Shown here piece by piece: positions 10,789 to 19,483 of a DNA stretch of 39,842 nt (within the stretch, counting starts at the first letter, position 1; every line of letters begins with the position of its first letter). The DNA lies in contig CAJXDE010000007.1 of assembly GCA_913052635.1 (NCBI GenBank), positions 1 through 39,842 of the forward strand, read 5' to 3'. Under the pieces are notes generated by a model. The model was not told the origin of the DNA. It did no database searches and worked only from the letters and a program-made list of their open reading frames with translations. Both the position numbers and the translations under genes were made by a program. This DNA is from an uncultured Halieaceae bacterium. Its GTDB lineage: Bacteria; Pseudomonadota; Gammaproteobacteria; Pseudomonadales; Halieaceae.

Positions 10789-11709
10789 TTAACCGCTTAA
10801 AAGCGCTTCCAGCTTTTCCTCATCGGCAACAAAGCGCCGGATGCCGTCGCTCAGTTTTTCGGACACCATCGGGTCCTGATTGTTCGCCAATAGAAAATCG
10901 CTTTGGCTTAGTGTTGGCGGAGGATCAGAGCGGTCGCCGCTGGCAAACAGCTGTCGCGGCAGGTCGTTCTCGTCGGCTTCCAACTGTTGTAACAGATCGG
11001 GGCTGATGGTCAGGCGATCGCAGCCGGCGAGCGCTTCAACCTGGCCGGTGTTTCTGAAGCTTGCCCCCATCACGACCGTGCCGTAACCGTGCACCTTGAA
11101 GTGGTTGTAGATCCGGGTGACTGACTGCACACCGGGGTCATCGGCAGGGTTTTGAATGACGAGATCGGTATTGACGGTGTACCAATCGGTAATGCGGCCG
11201 ACAAAGGGTGAAATGAGGAATACCCCTGCGTCGGCACAGGCACAAGCCTGTTTAAAACTGAAGATCAGCGTGGCGTTACAGTGGATGCCGCGCTGCTCGA
11301 GGATTTCCGCCGCACGAATCCCTTCCCAGGTCGCCGCGACTTTAATGAGCACACGATCGCGGCCGATACCTGCGTCGTCATAAAGCCCGATCAGTTTTTC
11401 GGCTTTGGCGATGGTCGCCTCGGTATCGAATGAGAGGCGCGCGTCGACCTCTGTGCTGATAACGCCCGGGATCACTTGATTGATCTTGGCCCCGACGCTG
11501 ACTGCAAAGCGGTCGACCTTGTCCGCCACGGCTTCTTGAGACGCCGTCAGCGCTGCGACTTCGTCAGCGAATTCGGGCAACGCCGCGGCCTTGAGCAGCA
11601 ACGAGGGGTTGGTGGTGGCGTCCGTGGGTTTGAGCCGTGTGATGGCCTCGAGATCACCCGTATCGGCCACGACCGTGGTCATGGCGCGCAGTTGTTCCAG
11701 TTTGTTCAT
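10789..11709 (-). CDS. tal: Transaldolase
   Basis: This is a 306-residue class I transaldolase of the TalB type. It transfers dihydroxyacetone units between sedoheptulose-7-phosphate and glyceraldehyde-3-phosphate in the pentose phosphate pathway. The N-terminal [20 protein letters not shown] and [12 protein letters not shown] are classic, and the Schiff-base lysine is Lys123 in [11 protein letters not shown]. The open frame runs upstream to 11868, but ATG 11709 is chosen because it gives the family N-terminus and has AGAGGTG just upstream. E. coli TalB has 317 residues; the C-terminus here is complete ([16 protein letters not shown]). It is a stand-alone gene, convergent with the rubredoxin reductase. 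Confidence 0.95.
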   Translation of the reverse strand: MNKLEQLRAMTTVVADTGDLEAITRLKPTDATTNPSLLLKAAALPEFADEVAALTASQEAVADKVDRFAVSVGAKINQVIPGVISTEVDARLSFDTEATIAKAEKLIGLYDDAGIGRDRVLIKVAATWEGIRAAEILEQRGIHCNATLIFSFKQACACADAGVFLISPFVGRITDWYTVNTDLVIQNPADDPGVQSVTRIYNHFKVHGYGTVVMGASFRNTGQVEALAGCDRLTISPDLLQQLEADENDLPRQLFASGDRSDPPPTLSQSDFLLANNQDPMVSEKLSDGIRRFVADEEKLEALLSG

Positions 11710-12001
11710 ATCACCTCTTGGGCCAGACGCATTGTGCTCCCCCCTGAAGTCAGTGGAGGCAAGGACAGGGCGTCGGCGAAATATGAAGCGTAGCAAGCTC
11801 ATGCTGGATGGCAAAGAGTTCAGACCGGTTGCGCCGCAGCTGCGCCGGGCACACCTCCTTTTGTTCATGCGGAATACTCGTGTGCTGCTGGTTTATCGAT
11901 TCGGCGTTGCCCGGAATACCGATCTGCTTCATTCTCGGCTTGCAGGGTCTTGATGAGCGGGGAGCAGACTTAACTTCAGGCCAGTCAGCAGGAGCGAAGC
12001 C

Positions 12002-12583
12002 ATGAGCGATATCGATAGCAAGCCAGCCGGCACACTGAAGCGTTTAGGTAATGTGCATCACGCAGCGTTTCGTTGCCGAGACGCCGAGCAGACGCGTTGG
12101 TTTTATGAAGAAGTTCTCGGATTGCCGCTCGCAGCCGCAATGGTTTTCGATGCGCTACCGGGCACCGGTAAAGAAAGTCAGTACATGCATTTGTTTTTTG
12201 AATTGGGCGACGGCAACTTCATAGCATTCTTTGACGAACCGGACACAGCGACCAACGAGCACTTTGCCCGCAAGGACAGCTTTGATGTGCACATCGCGCT
12301 GGAGGCGGAGAGCTATGAAGCGATGCTCGCCTGGCAGGCCCGCATTAATGCGGCGGGCAAGACCTGTCTGGGTCCGGTGGATCATGACTTTGTGCAGTCG
12401 GTCTACATGTATGACCCAAACGGCTTGCAGGTGGAGATCACCTGCAAGGCCGATGACTACGCCAGGGTCATGGCGGCCGATGCAGCGGTGGCTCATGATC
12501 AGTTGACTGAGTGGACCGCAAAAACCCGCGCGGACAAGGAATCCTGCTTTGGTGCTGAGGCGTTAGATCAGCGTGGACGGTAG
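12002..12583 (+). CDS. VOC-family (glyoxalase/extradiol dioxygenase fold) protein
   Basis: This is a 193-residue vicinal-oxygen-chelate fold protein. The opening GNVHHAAFRCRDAEQTRWFYEEVLG is a typical first beta-alpha-beta-beta-beta module with a metal-ligand His at residue 19 or 20, and DPNGLQVEITC gives the usual C-terminal Glu ligand. It could be a dioxygenase, isomerase or lyase; the substrate is unknown. It is followed after 15 bp by an alpha/beta hydrolase and then a quinone-oxidoreductase-like gene, all on the plus strand, which suggests a small degradative operon acting on a ring or lipid breakdown product. The operon role is inferred from spacing only. Confidence 0.82.
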   Translation: MSDIDSKPAGTLKRLGNVHHAAFRCRDAEQTRWFYEEVLGLPLAAAMVFDALPGTGKESQYMHLFFELGDGNFIAFFDEPDTATNEHFARKDSFDVHIALEAESYEAMLAWQARINAAGKTCLGPVDHDFVQSVYMYDPNGLQVEITCKADDYARVMAADAAVAHDQLTEWTAKTRADKESCFGAEALDQRGR

Positions 12584-12598
12584 GGCGGAGTAACGCGC

Positions 12599-13759
12599 AT
12601 GGCCAGTTACGAGCGCATTCCCTATCTGATTCTGTTTCAGGAGTCTGCGGGCTATAAAGATACCTATGCCGGCCCGATGGATCAGGTCGTACTCAAGGCG
12701 CACCTGCTCAAACCAAAAGACCAGCCTGCCGACACGGTTGTGATCTTGATGCATCCGATTGGTGGCGGAGAGTATCTGCCGATGACGGTGGCGCTCGCCA
12801 AGGCGGGCTGCCACGTTATTTACTGCCAGAGTCGTTACCCCAATAACGACAGCGCGCTCATCATGGAAAAGGTCGCGCTCGACATGGCGGCCTGTGTGCG
12901 CGACGCCAAGAAGCGCCTTGGTTACAGCAAAGTCGTACTGGCGGGGTGGAGCGGTGGCGCGGCACTGTCACTGTTTTATCAGAGTCAGGCGGAATCCCCC
13001 TCTGTTGTGGCGACGCCCGCGGGTGAGCCACCGGACCTGACCGCTGCCGAGCTCATTCCCGCTGACGGCATGCTGCTGTTGGCCGCCCATATCGGGCGCT
13101 CGCATACGCTGACGCAATGGCTGGACCCCTCAGTAGTGGATGAGGCCGATCCCGATCACCGTGACGCCGGGCTCAATCTCTATGACCCGCAAAACCCCCA
13201 TCAGCCTCCTTACGATGCGGCGTTTGTTAAGCAGTATCGCGCTGCCCAGCGAGCGCGCAGCCAACGCATTTCGGCTTGGGTGCTCGATCGACTGAAGGCG
13301 TTCAAGGCCGCAGACGAACCGCTCCGCGAGCAGGGCTTTGTGGTGCACGGCACCATGGCGGACCCCAAATGGCTAGACCCAGCCATCGATCCCAATGGGC
13401 GACAGCCACACTGGTGTTTTCTCGGTGACCCCGAAGTCGTCAACATGAGCCCCATTGGGCTGGCCCGCTTTTGCACATTGCGGAGCTGGTTGTCGCAATG
13501 GAGCGACGAGCACTCCAATGCTGATGGCGTACGTTGCGCGCCTAAGGTCACGGTGCCGGCATTGGTGATCGGCAATGGGGCAGATGATGCCTGCACGCCG
13601 GGCGATACCGAGGCGCTCTTCAATGCGCTGGGTTCACAGGACAAAACCCGCACCACCATTGCTGACGCCAACCATTACTACTCCGGACAGCCCGAGTTAC
13701 TGACGCAGTCTGTTCAGCACTGCATGGCGTGGCTAGCGGACAAAGGTTTCGCCGACTAA
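12599..13759 (+). CDS. Alpha/beta hydrolase (esterase/thioesterase-like)
   Basis: This is a 386-residue cytoplasmic alpha/beta hydrolase. The nucleophile elbow is LAGWSGGAALS with Ser118. The likely acid lies in NGADDACTPGDTEAL and the catalytic His in DANHYYSG. An insertion of about 130 residues between strands (PSVVATPAGEPPDLTA onward) forms a large lid. There is no signal peptide. It begins 15 bp after the VOC gene, so the two are probably co-transcribed. Hydrolysis of an ester or C-C bond in a degradation pathway is plausible, but the substrate cannot be read from the sequence. Confidence 0.82.
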   Translation: MASYERIPYLILFQESAGYKDTYAGPMDQVVLKAHLLKPKDQPADTVVILMHPIGGGEYLPMTVALAKAGCHVIYCQSRYPNNDSALIMEKVALDMAACVRDAKKRLGYSKVVLAGWSGGAALSLFYQSQAESPSVVATPAGEPPDLTAAELIPADGMLLLAAHIGRSHTLTQWLDPSVVDEADPDHRDAGLNLYDPQNPHQPPYDAAFVKQYRAAQRARSQRISAWVLDRLKAFKAADEPLREQGFVVHGTMADPKWLDPAIDPNGRQPHWCFLGDPEVVNMSPIGLARFCTLRSWLSQWSDEHSNADGVRCAPKVTVPALVIGNGADDACTPGDTEALFNALGSQDKTRTTIADANHYYSGQPELLTQSVQHCMAWLADKGFAD

Positions 13760-13824
13760 ATGGGACAAGTGATTGTGTCTATACTGCAGCCCACTATTTC
13801 TCTCCACTTCAGTAAGGATTCAAC

Positions 13825-14829
13825 ATGCATGCCATGAAGCTCACCGCCCCGGGCGGCCTCGATCAGCTCCACCTCGCCGAGATTGAATCTCGCGCGCCGG
13901 GGTTTGGTGAGATACAGGTCGAGATCAAGGCCACCTCGCTCAACTTTCATGATTACGCAGTTGTGACGGGCTTGATCCCAGCGGACGATGGGCGGATTCC
14001 GATGTCTGACGGCGCCGGTGTGGTGACCGCAGTTGGGGAGGCTGTCACGACTTTTGCCGAGGGGGATCGGGTCTTGAGTTACTTTTTTCCCAATTGGGCG
14101 GGCGGTAGGCCAACGTTACCCAATTTGTTGGGCGTACCGGGCGATCACGTTGACGGCTTTGCTGCGCAGACCGTCACCATGCCGGCCACCGCCTTTAGCC
14201 GCATGCCTGACAACCTCGATTTTGACGCGGCGTCGACGCTGAGTTGTGCAGGGTTGACTGCCTGGCGTGCCCTGGTTGTCGAGACGGCTCTCAAGCCCGG
14301 CGACTGGGTGCTAGTGCAGGGTAGTGGTGGGGTGTCGGTGGTGGCGCTGCAAATGGCGCGCATGATGGGTTGCCGCGTGATCGCCACCTCGTCCTCTGAT
14401 GCCAAGCTCGAGCGCCTCGGCGGACTGGGCGCCCAGCACCTGATCAATTACAAGACCAATGCCAACTGGGGTGAGCAAGCCTTTGAACTGACCGGTGGCG
14501 CAGGCGTTGACCTTGTGGTGGAAGTCGGCGGGCCCGGCAACTTGCCTCAATCAATCAGCGCATTGGCGGTGGATGGCTGCATTAGTTTGATCGGTGTGCT
14601 CACGGGTTGGTCTGGGGAAGTGCCCACTGCGGCCTTGATGACTAAGAATGGCAGGTTGAGTGGCATCACGGTCGGAAGCCAGGCAGATCAGGCCAATATG
14701 ATCGCCGCGGTGGAGGCCCACGACATGCAGCCGGTGATCGATAAAACCTATCCGCTCGCTGAGCTGGCAGAGGCCTTTCGATATCAGGAGTCGCAACAGC
14801 ACTTCGGCAAAATCTGCGTCAGTCTCTGA
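13825..14829 (+). CDS. Zinc-independent NAD(P)-dependent MDR oxidoreductase (quinone oxidoreductase-like)
   Basis: This 334-residue medium-chain dehydrogenase/reductase has the GroES-like N-terminal domain (TSLNFHDYAVVTG, SDGAGVVTAVG). The Rossmann nucleotide-binding motif is VLVQGSGGVSVVALQMA. The structural zinc cysteines and the catalytic Cys of zinc alcohol dehydrogenases are absent, placing it with quinone oxidoreductase/enoyl reductase types. The start ATG is preceded by AAGGA. It follows the hydrolase gene by 65 bp and may share its transcript. The exact substrate is unknown. Confidence 0.86.
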   Translation: MHAMKLTAPGGLDQLHLAEIESRAPGFGEIQVEIKATSLNFHDYAVVTGLIPADDGRIPMSDGAGVVTAVGEAVTTFAEGDRVLSYFFPNWAGGRPTLPNLLGVPGDHVDGFAAQTVTMPATAFSRMPDNLDFDAASTLSCAGLTAWRALVVETALKPGDWVLVQGSGGVSVVALQMARMMGCRVIATSSSDAKLERLGGLGAQHLINYKTNANWGEQAFELTGGAGVDLVVEVGGPGNLPQSISALAVDGCISLIGVLTGWSGEVPTAALMTKNGRLSGITVGSQADQANMIAAVEAHDMQPVIDKTYPLAELAEAFRYQESQQHFGKICVSL

Positions 14830-14912
14830 CCCTGATCTCGTTTGTAGTGGGTCCGGTTTTGGCCTAGGGTGGTGAGTGAAACTGAAAACCAAGTGAACTG
14901 GGGTAGAAAAAG

Positions 14913-15512
14913 ATGACACGTTTTTTGATTGGAGCGGTGATTGCTGCACTGGGCCTCACCGCTCAGGCGGGCGAGCCCGATGGCGCGCACGACGGCGCTG
15001 AATGGCAGATCTGGGCTTACTCTTCGGCGGCACCCGCACCGCTCGGCACCAATGCGACGGTGCTTGGATTGGATGGTTCGGTACTCCGCGAGGGCACCAA
15101 CGGCTGGACCTGCATGGTGGGTAACCCGCGCCCTGCGCCTGAGGGTGGTTGGCCTGCGGCTCACGACGCTATGCCCGTGTGCACGGACGATGTGGGCATG
15201 AAGTGGATGAGCGACTTCATGGCGGGTAAGGAGCCTGAGATAGCGCGCGATACCTTCATGTGGATGCTTCACGGCGACGTGGGTGAGGACAATACCACCG
15301 CCGGGGTACTCAATAAGGCTGATGCCAAGGACCCTTCACAGTGGATCGAGTCGGGTCCGCATTTGATGCTTCTGCCCCGCGATCCCTCATCCCTGAATGG
15401 CATGAGCGACGACTTCAACACCGGCGCGCCCTATGTGATGTTTCCGGGTACGCCAGGTGCGCATGTCATGATCCCGACCGACGGTTACTACGAGTATCAG
15501 GATCCACAATAA
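14913..15512 (+). CDS. Exported hypothetical protein
   Basis: This is a 199-residue protein with a clear signal peptide (MTRFLIGAVIAALGLTAQAG, cleavage after about residue 19). The mature part is rich in acidic and aromatic residues, with NGWTCMVGNPR and DAMPVCTDDVG supplying two cysteines that could form a disulfide, and a C-terminal MFPGTPGAHVMIP. I do not recognise the family. It is probably periplasmic. It is followed by a second small exported gene after 53 bp, and the pair ends at a strong terminator, so they likely form one transcript. Confidence 0.72.
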   Translation: MTRFLIGAVIAALGLTAQAGEPDGAHDGAEWQIWAYSSAAPAPLGTNATVLGLDGSVLREGTNGWTCMVGNPRPAPEGGWPAAHDAMPVCTDDVGMKWMSDFMAGKEPEIARDTFMWMLHGDVGEDNTTAGVLNKADAKDPSQWIESGPHLMLLPRDPSSLNGMSDDFNTGAPYVMFPGTPGAHVMIPTDGYYEYQDPQ

Positions 15513-15565
15513 ACCCCGGGCCGGGGCTGCCTGCGTGTGAGCCCCGCCACTCAAGGAGAACACCG

Positions 15566-15973
15566 ATGACAGTGATCAAAACGACAGCGCTTGCGCTCAT
15601 AGCCTTGCTAATGTCCGCGACGGCGGCAGCGGGCCACCACGAAAAAGGCGAGAGCCCCAAGCTGGCGGCCAAGCCTGGGCAGATTGTGATTGTTTACTAC
15701 TGGCCCTGCGCCGATGTGGATAGCGGAATGGCCTTGCTCAAGGAAATGATTGCCTATGAGCGTGACGCTTCACCCTATCCTTACTCGGCGTCACCGGCGA
15801 TCCATGCAGACGGCGCGTTAGTGTCGGTTGATGTGCATTCTTCTGCCGAATCAATGGAGAAGGCCGTTGCCTGGCAGGAGGCTGACGCTACGTGGCAGGC
15901 GCAGTTCGCCAAGATGGCAGCTGCTTGCGGTTCAGCGGATGACCTTTCGGTAAATGTGTTGACGATGCAGTAA
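15566..15973 (+). CDS. Small exported hypothetical protein
   Basis: This is a 135-residue protein with a signal peptide (MTVIKTTALALIALLMSATAAAG). The open frame begins upstream at 15341, but ATG 15566 is chosen because AAGGAG lies just before it and it yields a clean secretion signal. The mature part (IVIVYYWPCADVDSGMALL onward) looks like a single small alpha/beta domain, perhaps of the dimeric alpha/beta-barrel (ABM-like) type, but I cannot assign it. Two cysteines are present. A rho-independent terminator begins 16 bp after the stop. Confidence 0.7.
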   Translation: MTVIKTTALALIALLMSATAAAGHHEKGESPKLAAKPGQIVIVYYWPCADVDSGMALLKEMIAYERDASPYPYSASPAIHADGALVSVDVHSSAESMEKAVAWQEADATWQAQFAKMAAACGSADDLSVNVLTMQ

Positions 15974-15988
15974 GCCTAGTGCGGTAAC

Positions 15989-16015
15989 AAAAACCCGGCA
16001 GCTGCCGGGTTTTTT
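15989..16015 (+). terminator. Rho-independent terminator
   Basis: A perfect dyad, CCCGGCAGCTGCCGGG, flanked by an A tract on the left and TTTTTT on the right lies 16 bp after the stop of the small exported gene. The A/T flanks make it usable in both directions, so it may also end the short minus-strand gene at 16053-16244. Confidence 0.9.
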
Positions 16016-16052
16016 ATGATTCGTTCATTGATGTTCCAATGAGCCAGGAAGG

Positions 16053-16244
16053 TTACATCCGGTCTGATTTTTCATCTCGTTCTTCACGAACTTGTTTGCG
16101 GTGCTCCCAGATCGCATAGGCCGCCCCGACGATTCCAAGGCCCACCAAGAGCAGAACCTGCGTGAGGCTGAAACCATATAGACCGCACTCGGTGAGGCGT
16201 TCGATGAATGAATAGGTGCTGACAGGGCAATCCATCGGTAGCAC
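16053..16244 (-). CDS. Small single-pass membrane protein, hypothetical
   Basis: This 63-residue frame starts GTG at 16244 (or ATG at 16235). It encodes a short cysteine-containing N-terminus (MDCPVSTYSFIERLTECG), one transmembrane segment (LTQVLLLVGLGIVGAAYAIW) and a highly charged tail (EHRKQVREERDEKSDR). This amphipathic layout, with positive charges after the helix, is typical of genuine small membrane proteins. A second overlapping frame (16025-16255) lacks such organisation and is taken as its shadow. No convincing ribosome-binding site is visible. Family and role are unknown. Confidence 0.45.
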   Translation of the reverse strand: MLPMDCPVSTYSFIERLTECGLYGFSLTQVLLLVGLGIVGAAYAIWEHRKQVREERDEKSDRM

Positions 16245-16438
16245 GTTCTGAACATCCAGCCCCTAGTTTACGCATTTATTGATCTTGCTCTCTATGATGT
16301 ATGCGAGGTAAGTCGCTACCTTGTTGGTTTGGTTAGGCGCCCGCAAAGCAGTTGAGCGCTTTATTCGCTCGTGCTACCCCGAATTTGTCCCCTTCTGCCG
16401 CAATCTGGCAAGCTAATGCGTGTAGTAATCCACCGCCG

Positions 16439-17335
16439 CTAGGGCTTACCGCTAATGTCTTCCTGCAGCGCCTCCAGCTCAGCTGATGTACCCAGCATGC
16501 CCCCCTCGATTTCATGGCCCAGCGCATACTGCGGCGGCACGATCTCGGGGTGCTCTCCGGGTTTGCCCGGCGGGGTGTAATAGCCTAGCGCGTACTGACC
16601 CATGGAGTAGCCAATGAGCTCCTGAAGCGGCTGGTCGAGGTCTTTGGCGATCTCGGGCGGACAGGTTAAATACTGGTTCTCTTCCTGGCGCAACCAGCCC
16701 AGCGTATAGGTGATGTTGATACCGATGCGATCGGCGTCACTGCGGTTCTCGCCGCCGCCGTGAAACACCGATCCTGAATACACTAGGACTGAGCCTGCGC
16801 GCATTTCCGCCTGCGTGACTTGCTCTGGCTCGATCTGCACATCATCGGGCCACTGGGTGCTACCGGGCACTACCTGTGTTGCGCCGTTCTCGGAGGTGAA
16901 GTCGGTGATTGCCCAAATTGTGTTGAACTGTGGTTCTACGTGGGCGAGGTGGGAGCCCCAGGCCCACCGGTCACGGTGAATCAGCTGCGCTGTTTCACCG
17001 GGCCCAATGCGAATGATCTGGGTCAGGTGCAGCTGCACTGTTTGGCAGTAGGGCTCCAGAAAGAGTTTGCAGGGCGCGAGAATATCTGGATGCGCAATCA
17101 GCTCCCGACATTTTTGTGAGCGCGCCATCAGTCCACCTGTGCGAGTGGTTTTAAAGCCTGCAAAATCGTCAAAACCGAGATTAGAGCCCTCCATGTAAGG
17201 ATCGGTCTCCGCTCTCAGCTGCGCGATGAACTCTGGGCTCAATACCTCATCGATAATGATGGCGCCATCTTCCTTGACCGCATCGGCAACGGTCTGCGCG
17301 TCGGTATCGAGTGAGAAATGTCGAATGTCGGGCAT
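16439..17335 (-). CDS. Phytanoyl-CoA dioxygenase (PhyH) family oxygenase
   Basis: This 298-residue Fe(II)/2-oxoglutarate-dependent oxygenase of the PhyH family has the iron-binding HxD as His120-Asp122 (LIHRDRW) and the distal His192 in VFHGGGENRS. TDFTSENGATQVVPGS is the conserved core strand of the family. PhyH-family enzymes hydroxylate lipids, acyl chains and small molecules; the substrate here is unknown. It starts 15 bp after the stop of the RidA-family gene, so the two form an operon. The C-terminal tail (PPQYALGHEIEGGMLG) is complete. Confidence 0.9.
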   Translation of the reverse strand: MPDIRHFSLDTDAQTVADAVKEDGAIIIDEVLSPEFIAQLRAETDPYMEGSNLGFDDFAGFKTTRTGGLMARSQKCRELIAHPDILAPCKLFLEPYCQTVQLHLTQIIRIGPGETAQLIHRDRWAWGSHLAHVEPQFNTIWAITDFTSENGATQVVPGSTQWPDDVQIEPEQVTQAEMRAGSVLVYSGSVFHGGGENRSDADRIGINITYTLGWLRQEENQYLTCPPEIAKDLDQPLQELIGYSMGQYALGYYTPPGKPGEHPEIVPPQYALGHEIEGGMLGTSAELEALQEDISGKP

Positions 17336-17350
17336 GGTAGAGCCTCCGCG

Positions 17351-17743
17351 TTAGCCCAATACGGCCACGCACTTGATTTCGATTTTGAGCGAGGGGTCGA
17401 CCAGTGCGCCCACTTGTACGAGTGTCTGACTGACCTCCGGCGCCTTGCCGTAAATCATGTGGCGCTCGGTAAATAGCGCCTCGACTTGCGCCATGCAGTC
17501 GTTCACATCGGTCACGAACCAGGTCTCATCGACAATGTTGTCCATGTCGGCACCAAACTCAGCCAGCACCGCCGCTACATTCTGGTAGGCGAGCTTCATT
17601 TGCTCAACCAGATCCTCAGGTATGCCACCTGCCTCATCCATGGCAACTTGTCCAGCCATGTACAGAGTGTTGCCCACCTGAACGCCTTGACTAAACAGAT
17701 CGGCGTAGGGGCCGCTGCGAAAGAGTTTTTTCTCGATAGGCAT
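17351..17743 (-). CDS. RidA/YjgF-family protein lacking the canonical catalytic arginine
   Basis: This is a 130-residue member of the YjgF/YER057c/UK114 family. ATG 17743 is preferred over the upstream extension to 17827 because GGAGAA precedes it and it gives the family start (MPIEKKLFRSGPYADLFSQG). The core motifs VGNTLYMAGQVAMD and VDETWFVTDVND are typical. In RidA imine deaminases an arginine follows the Pro-Ala of the last motif; here the equivalent segment reads APEVSQTLVQV with Val104. It therefore probably belongs to a non-deaminase Rid subgroup. It lies upstream of and adjacent to the PhyH gene. Confidence 0.87.
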   Translation of the reverse strand: MPIEKKLFRSGPYADLFSQGVQVGNTLYMAGQVAMDEAGGIPEDLVEQMKLAYQNVAAVLAEFGADMDNIVDETWFVTDVNDCMAQVEALFTERHMIYGKAPEVSQTLVQVGALVDPSLKIEIKCVAVLG

Positions 17744-17907
17744 ACTTGTTCTCCGGGTTGCTCTGCGAGTCGGCTTTTCAGCGCTTTTGCTCACGTATGA
17801 ATTGTTAGCTGTGCGATGGTCGGTCACGAGTCACAATCTTTTCAGGGCGAAGATTAACACTGCAGACATAAGAGTTACCGCAGCAAAGTGGGGCAAGAAG
17901 GAGCCAC

Positions 17908-17975
17908 TCAAAAAAAACCGGCAGATCAGGGATTGGTCTGAAGATCAGGCCAACTCAGAGGTTGCCAATCTGCCG
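17908..17975 (-). terminator. Large-loop rho-independent terminator after MFS gene
   Basis: Read on the minus strand, CGGCAGAT (17975-17968) pairs with ATCTGCCG (17926-17919) around a loop that can itself fold. It is followed by G and a run of Ts. It lies about 80 bp beyond the stop of the MFS gene and so probably ends its transcript. The rest of the 314 bp gap (17744-18057) holds only the presumed RidA promoter and no recognisable gene. Confidence 0.65.
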
Positions 17976-18057
17976 ATGAACCCAGTATCGGGGAGTGGCA
18001 TTGAAATGAATTGGCCGGATGCGCCAAAGGGCTGGCTAAACCTGCCAACCGGGTGGG

Positions 18058-19374
18058 CTAGTGAATGTCTTTACCGAGGCGAGTCAGCCGTCTTGCAGCG
18101 ACAAAGCCTACGAGGCTGCTTACGCCAAACAGGCCGTAGTACACCTGAAAACCTTGTTGGCCACTCCAGTTGGCGAGGGCCCAGGATTGCACCATCGGCA
18201 CATAGATATCCGGGGTGTACGCGAGCAAACTGATCAGACCGACCGCAAGCCCCCGGGTGCTGGCCGATACATCGCACTCATCAAGGGTTGCCCAGAAAAT
18301 ACCCCGTACTCCATAGGTGAAGAGCGCTATCAACAGCACCATGGGGAATAATACCATCACGCCGACGGTGGCAGGTAAGGAGGGGAGGAGCGCCAACAGC
18401 CCCCCGGCAATCAGCATGAGGATGCCGAGGAAGGGGATGACCTTAAAGTAGTCTCCAATAAACCCTGCCAGCACGCCGCCCAGCGGTCGCATCCACAATC
18501 TGCCCACCGTGATGGCCCCCACCGTGACAGCACTTAACTGGAAGATGGATTCCAGCAGTCCGGCCAGAGAGTAGGTCACCCAGAAGATTTGATAACCGAT
18601 CAGGATGACGAGGGCCGCCAGCCAGATTTTTTGGTTGGTGAAGAGTTCTTTCATTTCCCGGGCAAATCCTGACATGCCGCGTCGTTGGGGATCAGGCGGG
18701 GCTTCCATCGTTGAGGTTCTGAGCGCGATAAAGACAATCGGCGCTAGGCCGATCGCAACCAGGCCGTAGAACACAATCACCGCGGTGAGAGATGCGCTCG
18801 TGCCAGCGCCCACACTATTCAAGAAATAAGCAAAAACAGCGAGCCCAATGCTCGCCAACAGCGCCTCAACCAAACCCCGACCACTCTCCAACAAACCAAA
18901 AAAACGACCCTGTTGGTCGTGTGGTGCAAGGAGTGAGGTGCCTTTGATCAGCGCGCCCCATAGCGTCAGTCCACTGGTCACGCCCCAGCCGATGAAAATC
19001 CATTTGATCTGCGCAAAGTTGGGAGCCGTGCTCAGCCAGAGTGCGAAAACCCCCGTCCCGGCCATCGATACACTGATTAACCAGCGGGTGGGTAGCTTGT
19101 CTGAAAGCCACCCACTGGGGAGGTAGGTTAAAAAGAAAATGATTCCCAAGATCGAGTGGCATTCACCCAGTTGCGCGCGGGTGATATCGAAGGTCTCGAG
19201 CATCGATCCCTCGAAATTCTGACGCATGTACACCGCCGGATAAATTACGCCGCTGCCTACAATCAGGAGTAGGAGCTGCAGATAGCGATGCTTCAGACTG
19301 GGTTTGGCCACTTGAGCCTCTTGCTGCGCTGGTGTAGATGTCTCGATGGGTTTCTCCTGACCGCTAAATGTCAC
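18058..19374 (-). CDS. Major facilitator superfamily transporter
   Basis: This is a 438-residue integral membrane transporter with about 12 hydrophobic segments. The loop 2-3 motif appears as PSGWLSDKLPTRWLIS. A central cytoplasmic stretch (STMEAPPDPQRRGMSGFARE) separates the two six-helix halves. It begins with GTG at 19374, preceded by a ~35-residue hydrophilic leader. Substrate is unknown. It is flanked by its own putative terminator and by the terminator of the upstream M48 gene, so it is likely transcribed alone. Confidence 0.88.
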   Translation of the reverse strand: MTFSGQEKPIETSTPAQQEAQVAKPSLKHRYLQLLLLIVGSGVIYPAVYMRQNFEGSMLETFDITRAQLGECHSILGIIFFLTYLPSGWLSDKLPTRWLISVSMAGTGVFALWLSTAPNFAQIKWIFIGWGVTSGLTLWGALIKGTSLLAPHDQQGRFFGLLESGRGLVEALLASIGLAVFAYFLNSVGAGTSASLTAVIVFYGLVAIGLAPIVFIALRTSTMEAPPDPQRRGMSGFAREMKELFTNQKIWLAALVILIGYQIFWVTYSLAGLLESIFQLSAVTVGAITVGRLWMRPLGGVLAGFIGDYFKVIPFLGILMLIAGGLLALLPSLPATVGVMVLFPMVLLIALFTYGVRGIFWATLDECDVSASTRGLAVGLISLLAYTPDIYVPMVQSWALANWSGQQGFQVYYGLFGVSSLVGFVAARRLTRLGKDIH

Positions 19375-19420
19375 TGACTACCAGAGCACACCTTATACAC
19401 TCGCTCCAGCTACCGCACAA

Positions 19421-19449
19421 AAAACCCGCCGATCAAGCGGGTGTTTTTG
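19421..19449 (-). terminator. Rho-independent terminator after M48 protease gene
   Basis: ACCCGC and GCGGGT pair around a CGATCAA loop, flanked by A and T tracts (CACAAAAAACCCGC ... GCGGGTGTTTTTGTG). Read on the minus strand it lies 35 bp after the stop of the M48 gene and ends in a run of six Ts. Confidence 0.88.
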
Positions 19450-19483
19450 TGAGAGTCATGATCTTGGGTGTCAGGTGAGGGAC

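Noticed and set aside
10776-10800. Bidirectional terminator between rubredoxin reductase and transaldolase genes
   Set aside because: Only a five-base stem with a two-base loop is present and no T tract follows, so it is not convincing.
16025-16255. Alternative 76-residue frame over the small membrane protein
   Set aside because: It lacks a coherent hydrophobic segment and is Ser/Arg-rich; the 63-residue frame has a clean helix and charged tail.
16330-16345. GTTAGGC / GCCTAAC core resembling an integron attC site
   Set aside because: No matching second core site or imperfect palindrome was found within 130 bp, and there is no integrase or cassette array in the window.
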